A stretch of 29,523 nucleotides of DNA from CAZTLE01 sp964614415 (GTDB lineage: Bacteria; Bacteroidota; Bacteroidia; Flavobacteriales; Flavobacteriaceae), in NCBI GenBank assembly GCA_964614415.1, contig CAZTLE010000022.1, positions 1 through 29,523 on the forward strand, read 5' to 3'. The notes below the pieces were generated by a model. The model had not been told where the DNA came from. It saw nothing but the letters and a program-made list of their open reading frames with translations, and searched no databases. Of this stretch, positions 8,542 to 16,282 are shown one piece after another; position 1 is the stretch's first letter, and every line of letters begins with the position of its first letter. Both the position numbers and the translations under genes were made by a program.

Positions 8542-9265
8542 GTACGGACTTATCGGAAAAAACATTTCGTATTCATTTTCGAAAACCTTTTTCACGGTCA
8601 AATTTGAGCAGGAAAAACGAAACGACTCCTATCATAATTTCGATATTGAATGTATCCATTTGTTGCCCGAGATACTTGCCAAAAATAAAGACATCAAGGG
8701 CTTAAACGTGACTATCCCTTTCAAAGAAGAAGTCATCCCTTTACTGGATAGATTGGACAAAGAAGCTGAAAAGATTGGCGCTGTCAATACGATCAAAATA
8801 TTGAAGGACGGGCGCCTGGCAGGTTATAACACCGATCACTACGGATTTGCTCAGTCCCTGGCAGATTTTCTTCCGCTTAAGGAGAAAACGGCGCTTATAC
8901 TGGGCACGGGTGGTGCCTCCAAAGCCATACGCTATGTACTGGAAACAATGGGATTCGACTACAAAATGGTTTCCAGGACTGCTTCGGATAACACCATCAC
9001 TTATGATGATCTCACACGTGAAATGATGGCTTCACACTATCTTATCATCAATTGTACTCCGTTGGGCACATTTCCCAATGTGGACAGCTATCCGGACATT
9101 CCATACTCACACATCACCAGAGATCATGTCCTCTTTGATTTGGTCTACAACCCCCGGGAAACCGAGTTTCTAAAGCGTGGTTTCGCCAAAGGTGCCCGGG
9201 TGAGCAACGGCCTTAAAATGCTCGAATTTCAGGCCAAAAAATCCTGGAAAATCTGGAAATCCTGA
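8534..9265 (+). CDS. aroE: Shikimate dehydrogenase
   Basis: A 243-residue NADPH-dependent enzyme reducing 3-dehydroshikimate to shikimate in aromatic amino-acid synthesis. The shikimate-binding serines lie in NISYSFSKTF (S13, S15), the catalytic pair is K64 (NVTIPFKEE) and D101 (GYNTDHYGF), and the nucleotide motif is GTGGAS (124-129). NCTPLGTFPN and the C-terminal NGLKMLEFQA are also typical. At 243 residues it is slightly shorter than the E. coli enzyme (about 270), which is usual for Bacteroidota. It overlaps the second DUF368 gene by 8 nt. Confidence 0.95.
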   Translation: MAKYGLIGKNISYSFSKTFFTVKFEQEKRNDSYHNFDIECIHLLPEILAKNKDIKGLNVTIPFKEEVIPLLDRLDKEAEKIGAVNTIKILKDGRLAGYNTDHYGFAQSLADFLPLKEKTALILGTGGASKAIRYVLETMGFDYKMVSRTASDNTITYDDLTREMMASHYLIINCTPLGTFPNVDSYPDIPYSHITRDHVLFDLVYNPRETEFLKRGFAKGARVSNGLKMLEFQAKKSWKIWKS

Positions 9266-9301
9266 ATTTGAAAGAAAAATCCTTAAAAAAACAACGCGGG
9301 C

Positions 9302-9332
9302 TTTGCCATGTGAACAGTTGTTAGTATCTTGA
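9302..9332 (+). promoter_or_regulatory. Candidate promoter of the DUF349 gene
   Basis: TTTG at 9302-9305 and TATCTTGA at 9325-9332, 19 nt apart, resemble the Bacteroidota -33/-7 pair with imperfect -7. It lies in the 102-nt gap after aroE, 35 nt before the ATG. Confidence 0.33.
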
Positions 9333-9367
9333 CCTTCCTTGAGGAATGAACGTTAACATTGAAAGAT

Positions 9368-11560
9368 ATGTCTGACAAAGAATTGCAAGAAAAAGAAGAA
9401 AAAGAGGCCCCGGGAAAGATCTTAGATGAAGCAGACACGGCCGAACAAATTGCTGCAGAATCCAACGAACCGCTCCCCGAAAATGAAGCATCCGACGAAG
9501 AATCGGACAGTGAGAATAATGCCGAAAATGTAACCGCTGAAGAGGCTCCTAAGGAGGAAAAATCCGAGGAGGATGAGGCCGAAGTCGAGGACACAGCAGA
9601 AGAAACGACATCGGAAAACACTGAAGAGGTAAAGGTAGAGCCTGAGGCAAAGGAGGAACCTGAAGTTGAGAAGGAATCCGAAGCAAAGGAGGAATCTGAA
9701 GCAAAGCAGGAACCCAAAGCTGAGGAGGAACCCGCAGCCGAGGAAGAACCTGAAACAAAAGAGGAGTCCGAAGAGGAGGCGCAATCCGAGGAGGAGATAT
9801 CATCTTCGGATGAGGACGAATCGGACGAGGAACCCGAAGAGGAGGCCCAAAAAGATTACCACTCGCTTACCAAAGAGGAATTGGTATCCGAACTGCGCTC
9901 GCTGTTGAAAGAAAAACCGGTTCAGGAGATCAAACACGATGTGGAAGAGATCAGGGCGGAATTCGGTAGTAAGTTTGCGGAAGAGGTTGAACAGAAGAAA
10001 GAAGAGTTTCTTGCTGCCGGTGGAAACGTTATCGATTTTCATCATACCACTCCCCTGCGCAAGGAGTTCAACTCCCTGTATTTTGACTACAAAGAGAAAC
10101 GCAACAACTATTACAAAGGCCTCAAGAAGGATCTTCAGGAAAACCTGAGCAAGCGGCTTGAGTTGATCGAAGAGCTTAAAGGTTTGTTGAATGCCGAGGA
10201 GAATATCAACACTACGTACAAGCACTTTAAGGATATTCAGGATCGCTGGCATGTCGCCGGTGCCATACCACGTGATAAGTACAATATTGTTTGGAATACC
10301 TATCGACACCACGTAGAAAATTTCTATGACTTCCTGCACCTCAATCGAGAGTTCAGGGATTTGGATTTCAAGCACAATCTTGAGCAAAAACTCAAGCTAA
10401 TAGGCCGTGCTGAAGAACTGGCCCAGGAGGAAAATATTCCAAAGGTATTCCGGGAACTTCAGATGCTCCACAAAATGTGGAAGGAAGAAATAGGACCGGT
10501 TGCCAAAGAATTCAGGGATGAAGTGTGGGAGAAATTCAGCGCTGCTACCAAAGTAATTCACGATAAACGACAGGCTTATCTGGAGGACCAGGAAAAGTCA
10601 TTTGAAGGTAATCTGGAAGCCAAACAGCAGATTATTGAAGAGATTAAGGTTGTGGCCCAAGAAAATCCGGCATCGCATCAAGGTTGGCAAACGGCCATCC
10701 GGAAAGTGCAGGAACTGCGGGATAAATATTTCGAAGTAGGTAAAGTACCCAGATCGCACAACAAAGAGATATGGGATGCTTTTAAAGAAGCGACCCGTGC
10801 CTTCAATAAGGAAAAGAACAATTTCTACAAGAATCAGAAAAAAGAACAGTACACCAATCTTGAAAAGAAAAGGGAACTCGTTAAGATCGCGGTTGAAAAC
10901 AAAGACAGTGATGATTTTGATGTGGTGACTCCCCTTATGAAAAAGATTCAAAGCGACTGGAAAAAAATAGGCCACGTTCCCCGAAAGGAAAGCGATAAGA
11001 TTTGGAAAGAATTCAAAGAGGCCTGTAATCATTACTTTGACCGGGTACATGCCCAAAAGAATGAGGCCAACAAGGAAGAGACTGCAAACTTTGAAACCAA
11101 GAAGCAGTTATTGGAAGATTTAAGCGGTCTCAAGCTTAGCGGAACGCATGAAGAAGATCTTCAGCTTATAAAAGATAAGATCTCAGAATGGAAAGAAGTT
11201 GGAAGGGTTCCTTACAACAAGCGCAATATTGAGCGGGATTTCAATAAGGTGTTGGACGGACTCTTTGGTCAGCTCAACCTCGGCAAGAAGGAGGCAGAAC
11301 TCATTCGCTTTGAGAATAAGATCAATTCCATGCTCTCCCAGGAGGACGAGCGGAAACTTCAGAATGAACGGTTCTTTATTTCCAAGAAGATCACCGAAAC
11401 CCAGGATGAGATACGACAGTTGGAGAACAATTTAGGATTCTTCCAGAACGCCTCAGAAGACAATCCTTTGGTGAAAGAAGTATATAAGAATATTGCCCGA
11501 CATAAGGAGCAATTGGAGGTTTGGAAAGCCAAACTATCGAAGTTGCGTTCCCTCAGTTAG
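9368..11560 (+). CDS. DUF349 repeat protein with a long acidic N-terminal region
   Basis: A 730-residue, highly charged cytoplasmic protein. Residues 1-160 are acidic, lysine/glutamate-rich and presumably disordered, and include eight hexapeptide repeats. The rest is helical and carries several DUF349 units of about 75 residues, each with a W-K-x-hydrophobic-G-x-V/I-P-R pattern: DRWHVAGAIPRDKYNIVW, EEIGPVAKEFRDEVW, KYFEVGKVPRSHNKEIW, SDWKKIGHVPRKESDKIW, SEWKEVGRVPYNKRNI. A C-terminal coiled coil (ITETQDEIRQLENNLGFF) closes it. DUF349 proteins are widespread in Bacteroidota; their function is not well established. ATG 9368 is chosen over the in-frame TTG at 9359. It converges on mazG with only 7 nt between stops. 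Confidence 0.88.
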   Translation: MSDKELQEKEEKEAPGKILDEADTAEQIAAESNEPLPENEASDEESDSENNAENVTAEEAPKEEKSEEDEAEVEDTAEETTSENTEEVKVEPEAKEEPEVEKESEAKEESEAKQEPKAEEEPAAEEEPETKEESEEEAQSEEEISSSDEDESDEEPEEEAQKDYHSLTKEELVSELRSLLKEKPVQEIKHDVEEIRAEFGSKFAEEVEQKKEEFLAAGGNVIDFHHTTPLRKEFNSLYFDYKEKRNNYYKGLKKDLQENLSKRLELIEELKGLLNAEENINTTYKHFKDIQDRWHVAGAIPRDKYNIVWNTYRHHVENFYDFLHLNREFRDLDFKHNLEQKLKLIGRAEELAQEENIPKVFRELQMLHKMWKEEIGPVAKEFRDEVWEKFSAATKVIHDKRQAYLEDQEKSFEGNLEAKQQIIEEIKVVAQENPASHQGWQTAIRKVQELRDKYFEVGKVPRSHNKEIWDAFKEATRAFNKEKNNFYKNQKKEQYTNLEKKRELVKIAVENKDSDDFDVVTPLMKKIQSDWKKIGHVPRKESDKIWKEFKEACNHYFDRVHAQKNEANKEETANFETKKQLLEDLSGLKLSGTHEEDLQLIKDKISEWKEVGRVPYNKRNIERDFNKVLDGLFGQLNLGKKEAELIRFENKINSMLSQEDERKLQNERFFISKKITETQDEIRQLENNLGFFQNASEDNPLVKEVYKNIARHKEQLEVWKAKLSKLRSLS
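9644..9787 (+). repeat. Eight in-frame 18-bp repeats encoding acidic hexapeptides
   Basis: Within the DUF349 gene, 144 nt divide exactly into eight 18-nt units reading EAKEEP, EVEKES, EAKEES, EAKQEP, KAEEEP, AAEEEP, ETKEES, EEEAQS. The consensus is E-A-K-E-E-P/S. Units are diverged at wobble and coding positions, so the array is old, but whole-unit gain or loss would keep the frame. Confidence 0.85.
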
Positions 11561-11567
11561 GATTGTA

Positions 11568-12341
11568 TTATAGACTTTTAGCTTCTTCCCAGTAGACATC
11601 CATTTCGGCGAGGGTCATGTCCTTTAAGGACTTTCCGGACTCTTTGGCTTTCTGTTCAAGGTATTGAAACCTCGAGATGAATTTCTTATTGGTTCGTTCC
11701 AGGGCATTTTCAGGATCTACTTTGAGAAAGCGGGCGTAGTTGATCATAGAAAACAGTACATCTCCGAATTCAGATTCAATAGCACCCGAATCTCCGGTTG
11801 CCACTTCCTGTTGAAGCTCATCCAACTCTTCCTTCAGCTTGTCAAACACCTGATGTGGTTGTTCCCAGTCGAATCCCACTCCGGCCACCTTGTCCTGTAT
11901 GCGATTGGCTTTTACAAGAGCCGGAAGTGATTTGGGCACGCCTTCGAGCACACTTTTCTTACCTTCCTTGAGCTTCAAATTCTCCCAGTTCTGTTTTACC
12001 TCTTCCTCGTCGGCTACCTTGACATCTCCGTAGATATGAGGATGCCGGGCGATCAACTTCTCACAAATGTCATTGGCCACATCGGCAATATCGAAGTCAT
12101 TGGTCTCGCTACCGATCTTTGCATAAAAAATAATGTGCAGTAGCAGATCTCCGAGCTCTTTTTTGACTTCAGGAAGATCGTTGTCCAGAATGGCATCTCC
12201 CAGTTCGTACGTCTCTTCAATGGTCAGGTGGCGCAAGGACTCCATAGTTTGCTTTCTGTCCCATGGGCACTGCTCCCTGAGCTCATCCATAATGGTGAGC
12301 AGCCTGTCCAGGGCTTTCAACTGGTCTTCTCTGGAATTCAT
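11568..12341 (-). CDS. mazG: Nucleoside triphosphate pyrophosphohydrolase MazG
   Basis: A 257-residue cytoplasmic enzyme hydrolysing NTPs and dNTPs to monophosphate and pyrophosphate, regarded as house-cleaning. The first MazG domain has ELREQCPWDRKQTMESLRHL and the metal motif EETYELGD…EVKKELGDLLLH (E42, E43, E46, E62, D65). A second MazG-like half (KLKEELDELQQEV…ESEFGDVLFSMINYARF) follows, giving the standard two-domain length. The frame is open to a TTG at 12395, but ATG 12341 is preferred: the TTG is part of the -33 element and MNSREDQLKALDRLL matches the usual start. Last gene of the ruvX-def-DUF5606 direction, with its own promoter. Confidence 0.95.
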   Translation of the reverse strand: MNSREDQLKALDRLLTIMDELREQCPWDRKQTMESLRHLTIEETYELGDAILDNDLPEVKKELGDLLLHIIFYAKIGSETNDFDIADVANDICEKLIARHPHIYGDVKVADEEEVKQNWENLKLKEGKKSVLEGVPKSLPALVKANRIQDKVAGVGFDWEQPHQVFDKLKEELDELQQEVATGDSGAIESEFGDVLFSMINYARFLKVDPENALERTNKKFISRFQYLEQKAKESGKSLKDMTLAEMDVYWEEAKSL

Positions 12342-12361
12342 ATCAAACGCGAATTTCCTAA

Positions 12362-12395
12362 CAAAGCTACTCGAAATAGCTGCCGTCAGGACCAA
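12362..12395 (-). promoter_or_regulatory. Promoter of mazG
   Basis: On the minus strand, TTG (12395-12393) is followed after 23 nt by the exact box TAGCTTTG (12369-12362), 20 nt before the ATG. This also argues against the longer TTG-initiated reading of mazG. Confidence 0.5.
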
Positions 12396-12420
12396 GACTT
12401 ATTAAAAACGATTAACAATG

Positions 12421-12843
12421 CTATTCGTCCTCTTCAGACGGGGTGTCTTCAGTTTCTTCGGAGAAATCGGTGAACCCGTTCTTTTGAAGCAGGTTATACC
12501 ATTGAACGACCTTCTTGATGTCGCTGGCATACACGCGGTCCTCGTCATAGTCGGGTAAGACATTGAAGAAATACTCTTCCAACTCATCCCTGGTGGACTT
12601 ATGTGAAATGGCCTCACCGCCGTTCTCCTTTTCAGAGATCTTAGCAAAAACATCGCGCAGAGGCACTTCTTCAGTAAGCGTATATATGGCAATTTCGGAA
12701 AGCAGGCTCACATTGTGTCTGGCACTAACGCTTACCTTCTTTCCATCGATAAGGGATTCTGCCAACAAACCGGTACGGGTTTGTGCCTTAAGCTCATACA
12801 GGCCGGGTTTGCCTGCTATAGAGAGAATTTTTTCTAAACTCAT
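12421..12843 (-). CDS. DUF5606 domain protein
   Basis: A 140-residue cytoplasmic protein starting MSLEKILSIAGKPGLYEL. I recognise it as the DUF5606 type found in Bacteroidota beside def and mazG; its function is unknown. The N-terminal half is a compact globular domain (residues 1-70: KPGLYELKAQTRTGLLAESL, DGKKVSVSARHNVS), the middle part DELEEYFFNVLPDYDEDRVY is helical, and the tail SEETEDTPSEEDE is strongly acidic. A non-ATG extension to 12870 is possible but ATG 12843 begins the conserved part. It follows def by 60 nt. Confidence 0.85.
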   Translation of the reverse strand: MSLEKILSIAGKPGLYELKAQTRTGLLAESLIDGKKVSVSARHNVSLLSEIAIYTLTEEVPLRDVFAKISEKENGGEAISHKSTRDELEEYFFNVLPDYDEDRVYASDIKKVVQWYNLLQKNGFTDFSEETEDTPSEEDE

Positions 12844-12903
12844 ACGGGGTATTCCATTTAAGGGGAGCAAATATCTCCGGTTCTCATCTATTTTCCAAAA
12901 ACC

Positions 12904-13494
12904 TTAACGTTTCTTTTTGGCATTTGGAAAACGCATGCGGTAATCTACTTTTACCTTGCCCTTAGAAATATTTGCCAAACGTCCTTTGATCAAACGTTTT
13001 TTTAGTGGAGATAGTTTGTCAGTAAAGAGAATTCCTTCAATATGATCGTATTCATGTTGAATAATACGCGCCGCAATCCCGTCAAAACTTTCAACGTGCT
13101 TTTCGAAATTCTCATCGTAGTATTCCATCTTGATATTTCCCTGACGGAAGACGTCCTCACGAATATCAGGTATGCTTAAGCACCCTTCGTTAAACGCCCA
13201 TTCGTCGCCGGTCTCTTCGATCATTTTGGCATTGATGAACACGCGCTTAAAGGTGGACAGGTATTCCCTTTCAGCCTCGGAAAGGTCGTCGTCATCTTCA
13301 AAAGGGGTTGCGTCCACTATGAACAATCGAATAGGCAGTCCTATTTGAGGTGCGGCCAACCCGATCCCATAAGCGGCATACATGGTTTCGAACATATTAT
13401 CCAGTAGCTCCTTTAAATTTGGGTACTCGCTGGTCAATGCTTTTGTTTCCTTCCGTAATACCGGATCGCCAAATGCCACAATCGGTAGTATCAT
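12904..13494 (-). CDS. def: Peptide deformylase
   Basis: A 196-residue metalloenzyme removing the N-formyl group from nascent proteins. All three motifs are present: GIGLAAPQIG (43-52), EGCLSIP with the metal-ligand cysteine C105, and QHEYDH (146-151) with ligands H147 and H151 and catalytic E148. The insertion between motifs 1 and 2 (PFEDDDDLSEAEREYLSTFK) is common in Bacteroidota enzymes. The basic tail ends NAKKKR. It is separated from the four-helix-bundle gene by 63 nt, whereas in related genomes it usually follows ruvX directly. Confidence 0.97.
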   Translation of the reverse strand: MILPIVAFGDPVLRKETKALTSEYPNLKELLDNMFETMYAAYGIGLAAPQIGLPIRLFIVDATPFEDDDDLSEAEREYLSTFKRVFINAKMIEETGDEWAFNEGCLSIPDIREDVFRQGNIKMEYYDENFEKHVESFDGIAARIIQHEYDHIEGILFTDKLSPLKKRLIKGRLANISKGKVKVDYRMRFPNAKKKR

Positions 13495-13557
13495 TTAATT
13501 AATGCTTAAGGTTAAATGTATAAGGTCTAAATTGAAAATCGGCTTTATCTGCTCTTA

Positions 13558-13938
13558 TCAAGAATTGAAACCTCTATTTCCACTCTTCTCTGCTGTTTTT
13601 CTAGATGCTATAAAAATTGCTGTCAATTCTTTGGCCTCCTTTAAAACCGGATTTAAGTCCTTTTCCCGGACAAGCTTCTCATCCGAAATAAATTCTATCC
13701 AAAAAACCGATTCATCGGCCTCTTCAATAACGATACTCAACTTCGCGATAAAGCTTTTCTTAGTCTGACCCAACGAAGCGGCACGATAGTTGGCTGCAAC
13801 CGAGGTAGAGGACCTAATTAGTTGTCTTCTTATATGAATTCCAAGATCATTTTTCGGTAAGGCAACTGCCAATCTCACACACTCATGGGCAAATTTTTTC
13901 GAGCGTGTTTTCAAATCATCACCGTACGTTTTCATCAT
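13558..13938 (-). CDS. Four-helix-bundle protein (23S rRNA intervening-sequence family)
   Basis: A 126-residue protein of the family first found within 23S rRNA intervening sequences. The signature region IRRQLIRSSTSVAANYRAAS followed by FIAKLSIVIEEADESVFWIEF matches the family pattern of (L)RR(A)xxSxxxNIxEG…FxxxLxxAxxSxxExxxxL. The fold is a four-helix bundle forming pentamers in solved members; the cellular role is unknown. ATG 13938 overlaps the ruvX TGA by one base (TGATG), so translation is probably coupled. It appears inserted in an otherwise conserved housekeeping operon. A second ATG at 13935 is equally possible. Confidence 0.85.
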   Translation of the reverse strand: MMKTYGDDLKTRSKKFAHECVRLAVALPKNDLGIHIRRQLIRSSTSVAANYRAASLGQTKKSFIAKLSIVIEEADESVFWIEFISDEKLVREKDLNPVLKEAKELTAIFIASRKTAEKSGNRGFNS

Positions 13939-14369
13939 CAATTATTATGCAGTAGACCCTTATCCTTATTCAAATAATCTTGTAATATCAAAGTGGCGCT
14001 TATTTCGTCAATCAATCCCTTATCCTGTCTCTGTTTTTTCTTAAGTCCGCTATCGAGTATCGTCTGAAAAGCTAACTTACTGGTGAATCGTTCATCCACG
14101 CGTTCCACCGGTACTTTCGGAAACATTTCAGAAAAAGCTAGTAAGAACTTTTGAATTTCCGATTCCACATCCGAATGAGCACCGTCTTTTTGTTTTGGCT
14201 CACCGACAACAATGCCATCGACACTTTCCGAAGCAAAATACTCCTTTAAAAAAGCTAACAGACTACCGGTATCCACAGTGGTTAATCCCGATGCGATGAG
14301 TTGTAATTCATCGGTCACGGCAATACCCGTTCGTTTTGTTCCGTAGTCTATGGCAAGGATGCGACCCAT
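13938..14369 (-). CDS. ruvX: Putative Holliday-junction resolvase RuvX/YqgF
   Basis: A 143-residue RNase H-fold nuclease. Visible acidic active-site residues are D8 (ILAIDYGTKRTGIAV), E57 (GIVVGEPKQKDG), and D121 (LIDEISATLIL), with the VDERFTS motif at 91-97. Members are implicated in 16S/pre-rRNA 5' end maturation and possibly Holliday-junction cleavage. Length is normal. First gene of the minus-strand housekeeping group, with a TAnnTTTG box 8 nt upstream of the ATG, divergent from dapD. Confidence 0.95.
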   Translation of the reverse strand: MGRILAIDYGTKRTGIAVTDELQLIASGLTTVDTGSLLAFLKEYFASESVDGIVVGEPKQKDGAHSDVESEIQKFLLAFSEMFPKVPVERVDERFTSKLAFQTILDSGLKKKQRQDKGLIDEISATLILQDYLNKDKGLLHNN

Positions 14370-14377
14370 TTCGAGCG

Positions 14378-14385
14378 CAAAAATA
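14378..14385 (-). promoter_or_regulatory. -7 promoter box TATTTTTG of ruvX
   Basis: An exact TAnnTTTG match on the minus strand, 8 nt before the ruvX ATG, implying a transcript with almost no leader. No good -33 TTG at standard spacing. Confidence 0.45.
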
Positions 14386-14411
14386 CAGGTTTACCAAATA
14401 GTATGCTAAAA

Positions 14412-14445
14412 TTGAGGACTATTTAACCCATGAGAATTATCTTTG
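14412..14445 (+). promoter_or_regulatory. Promoter of dapD
   Basis: TTG (14412-14414), 23 nt, then the exact box TATCTTTG (14438-14445), 25 nt before the dapD ATG. The spacing equals that of the mazG promoter. Confidence 0.55.
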
Positions 14446-14470
14446 TCGCCATCCAATAAAACGGGAAATT

Positions 14471-15286
14471 ATGCATCCACTTCAGCAACAAATAGAAACC
14501 GCATGGGACGACCGTTCCAAACTACAACAACCCGATACCATTGCAGCCATAAGGGAGGTTATCGATCTCCTTGATAAAGGTGAGCTGCGATGTGCAGAGC
14601 CCATAGCAGACGGATGGCAGGTGAATGAGTGGGTGAAAAAAGCAGTCGTATTGTATTTCCCAATCCAGAAAATGGAAACCCTGGAAGCGGGTATCTTCGA
14701 ATACCATGATAAGATCCCATTGAAACGCGATTATGAAGCCCGGGGCATCCGGGTTGTACCCAATGCAGTTGCCCGTCATGGAGCCTATGTTTCCAGTGGT
14801 GTCATTATGATGCCCAGTTATGTGAACATTGGAGCCTATGTGGACGAAGGCACCATGGTAGATACCTGGGCCACTGTAGGAAGCTGTGCGCAGATAGGTA
14901 AAAACGTACACCTAAGCGGTGGTGTTGGCATTGGCGGCGTACTGGAACCTTTGCAGGCCGCTCCAGTGATCATTGAGGACAATGCATTTATTGGCTCCCG
15001 TTGTATCGTGGTGGAAGGAGTTCGCGTAGAACGCGAAGCCGTGCTTGGTGCAAATGTGGTGCTTACGGCATCTACCAAGATCATCGATGTAACCGGGGAC
15101 GAACCCGTTGAGATGAAAGGAGTGGTTCCGGCAAGATCGGTAGTCATTCCGGGGAGTTACACCAAAAAATTCCCAGCCGGAGACTATAACGTGCCCTGTG
15201 CGCTGATCATAGGAACCCGCAAGGAGAGTACCAACAAAAAGACTTCCCTAAATGATGCGTTGAGGGAGTATGATGTGGCTGTATAA
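14471..15286 (+). CDS. dapD: 2,3,4,5-tetrahydropyridine-2,6-dicarboxylate N-succinyltransferase
   Basis: A 271-residue trimeric acyltransferase using succinyl-CoA in the succinylase branch of lysine and diaminopimelate synthesis, thereby supplying peptidoglycan. The N-terminal helical domain (…IETAWDDRSKL…) is followed by left-handed beta-helix hexapeptide repeats from about residue 95 to 230 (VVPNAVARHGAYV, VMMPSYVNIGAYVDEGTMVD, IGKNVHLSGGVGIGGVLEP, ANVVLTASTKI), with the family motifs VDTWATVGSCAQIG and NAFIGSRCIVVEG. Length is standard. Monocistronic; its stop overlaps a small AT-rich dyad (TATAAC-TACC-GTTATA, 15282-15297). Confidence 0.97.
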   Translation: MHPLQQQIETAWDDRSKLQQPDTIAAIREVIDLLDKGELRCAEPIADGWQVNEWVKKAVVLYFPIQKMETLEAGIFEYHDKIPLKRDYEARGIRVVPNAVARHGAYVSSGVIMMPSYVNIGAYVDEGTMVDTWATVGSCAQIGKNVHLSGGVGIGGVLEPLQAAPVIIEDNAFIGSRCIVVEGVRVEREAVLGANVVLTASTKIIDVTGDEPVEMKGVVPARSVVIPGSYTKKFPAGDYNVPCALIIGTRKESTNKKTSLNDALREYDVAV

Positions 15287-15471
15287 CTACCGTTATAAAT
15301 TCCAAATTCCAAATTTCAAACCCGCCTGCGGACGGGACGGTTCTAAATTCCAAAATCCAAACTCCAAAATCCAAGTGGGTGGTCTTTGCGATCCGTCGCA
15401 GACGGAGAAGCAAACTCATTAATTTTACGGACTGCGTCGGTCGTAAACTCCCTCGCAGAATCGCTATGATC
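15287..15471. repeat. Convergent-junction repeat cluster A (hairpins plus TTCCAAA tract)
   Basis: The 185-nt gap between the 3' ends of dapD and the kinase gene has no credible gene. In order it holds an AAATTCCAAATTCCAAATTTC tract of period 7 (about 15297-15317), a GC-rich imperfect hairpin CCCGCCTGCGGACGGG (15321-15336), a second tract of CCAAAATCC/CCAAACTCC type (15341-15374), a perfect hairpin TCCGTC-GCA-GACGGA (15392-15406) and a dyad with TTTACG/CGTAAA ends (15424-15447). The same modules recur in reverse orientation at 17940-18630. Confidence 0.75.
15379..15447. repeat. 69-nt inverted repeat, left copy
   Basis: The reverse complement of this stretch aligns without gaps to 18316-18384 with about 56 of 69 matches, including an uninterrupted 23-nt identical core over the hairpin TCCGTC-GCA-GACGGA and its flank. 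It lies on the opposite side of three glycan genes from its partner. Confidence 0.7.
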
Positions 15472-16233
15472 CTAAGATTTGGAATTTCTTCTCCTTCTCC
15501 TGAGTTTCTTGCTGTTTATTTTCTTCTGAAAAGATCGGCTGAATTTCGTCATTAGGCTGTGAACCTCTTCGTATCCTTTGTTGTAGAGATCGGCGTATTC
15601 ACGGGCCATAACTTTGATCATGGTTTTGGACAACCACAACCTGCGAAAGTTGTGCATTCGCTTTTTGAAGTCCATGGTCTCGAACCGCATCCGGTTGAGG
15701 TCAATGAGATAAAAACGGTACCTTCCCTCCTCTTCTTTCCTTATCAATGTATTTCCGGGTGAGTGATCCAGGAAATTGATTCCATTCTCATGCAACTTAA
15801 ACGTGAAGGCCGCCATTTGACGCAGGATCTCATTGCGCTTAGGATAGGTTGGGTTGTGATTCAGAGTCCTAAAATCAAGATCATACATCAAATGTTCGCT
15901 GACATAAAAACTCTCCCGAAGTCCTCCGGAGAATCGTTCCAGGTATGCCACAGGAGATGGGGTGCCAATTCCCAACTGTTGCAATTTTCCGGCATATTCG
16001 AACGATCGTCTTGCTTTCGATCTCCGAAAGGAACCATAGACGATCCTGTTCAATATGTTCGGCCTTTTAAACCGCTTAATGTTGAGTTCCATGCCGGCTG
16101 CCGGCGCTTTCTTTATGACATTGCGCTCTCCGTTTACAACAAAATCCGGGTTGGCATCAAAGGCGTGAAGCACCTTCAGAATGGCTTCGGAATGGGACGA
16201 ATAGTTAGGATGTACAACGAAGTTTTCCTTCAT
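15472..16233 (-). CDS. LPS-core/Kdo kinase-like protein (WaaP/KdkA superfamily)
   Basis: A 253-residue soluble kinase-fold protein. Catalytic features are a probable ATP-binding lysine in NIKRFKRPN (residues 52-60), the catalytic loop FKLHENGINFLDHSPGN with D156 and N161, and the metal-binding IDLNRMRF with D178 replacing the usual DFG-like aspartate. This is the pattern of the Kdo/WaaP lipopolysaccharide-kinase family, which phosphorylates heptose or Kdo in the LPS inner core; many Bacteroidota make a phosphorylated Kdo. The C-terminal tail is very basic (KLRRRRRNSKS), fitting a membrane-surface location. It is divergent from the GT9 gene with a 49-nt shared gap. The substrate is inferred from family and context. 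Confidence 0.82.
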   Translation of the reverse strand: MKENFVVHPNYSSHSEAILKVLHAFDANPDFVVNGERNVIKKAPAAGMELNIKRFKRPNILNRIVYGSFRRSKARRSFEYAGKLQQLGIGTPSPVAYLERFSGGLRESFYVSEHLMYDLDFRTLNHNPTYPKRNEILRQMAAFTFKLHENGINFLDHSPGNTLIRKEEEGRYRFYLIDLNRMRFETMDFKKRMHNFRRLWLSKTMIKVMAREYADLYNKGYEEVHSLMTKFSRSFQKKINSKKLRRRRRNSKS

Positions 16234-16247
16234 TTTAATTCACTAAT

Positions 16248-16272
16248 TTCGCAGCATAGGATTCTCTGCGAA
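16248..16272. promoter_or_regulatory. Palindrome between divergent kinase and GT9 genes
   Basis: TTCGCAG (16248-16254) and CTGCGAA (16266-16272) are perfect 7-bp arms separated by 11 nt, centred in the 49-nt gap between two divergent start codons. A dimeric repressor or activator site serving both genes is a plausible reading. No exact TAnnTTTG box is seen in the gap. Confidence 0.4.
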
Positions 16273-16282
16273 GGTACTCTTT

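Noticed and set aside
9283..9803. Minus-strand open frames rich in serine or in phenylalanine/leucine opposite the DUF349 N-terminus
   Set aside because: They are antisense readings of the acidic hexapeptide repeats (GAG/GAA runs read as CTC/TTC) and carry no recognisable domain.
11561..11567. Bidirectional terminator between the DUF349 gene and mazG
   Set aside because: Only 7 nt lie between the stops and no stable hairpin is visible around them.
13502..13768. Plus-strand open frame opposite the four-helix-bundle gene
   Set aside because: The opposite strand has the recognised family signature and an overlap with ruvX; this frame shows none.
15287..15471. CRISPR-like spacing in the TTCCAAA tract
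   Set aside because: Units are 7 nt with no spacers, and no cas gene is nearby.
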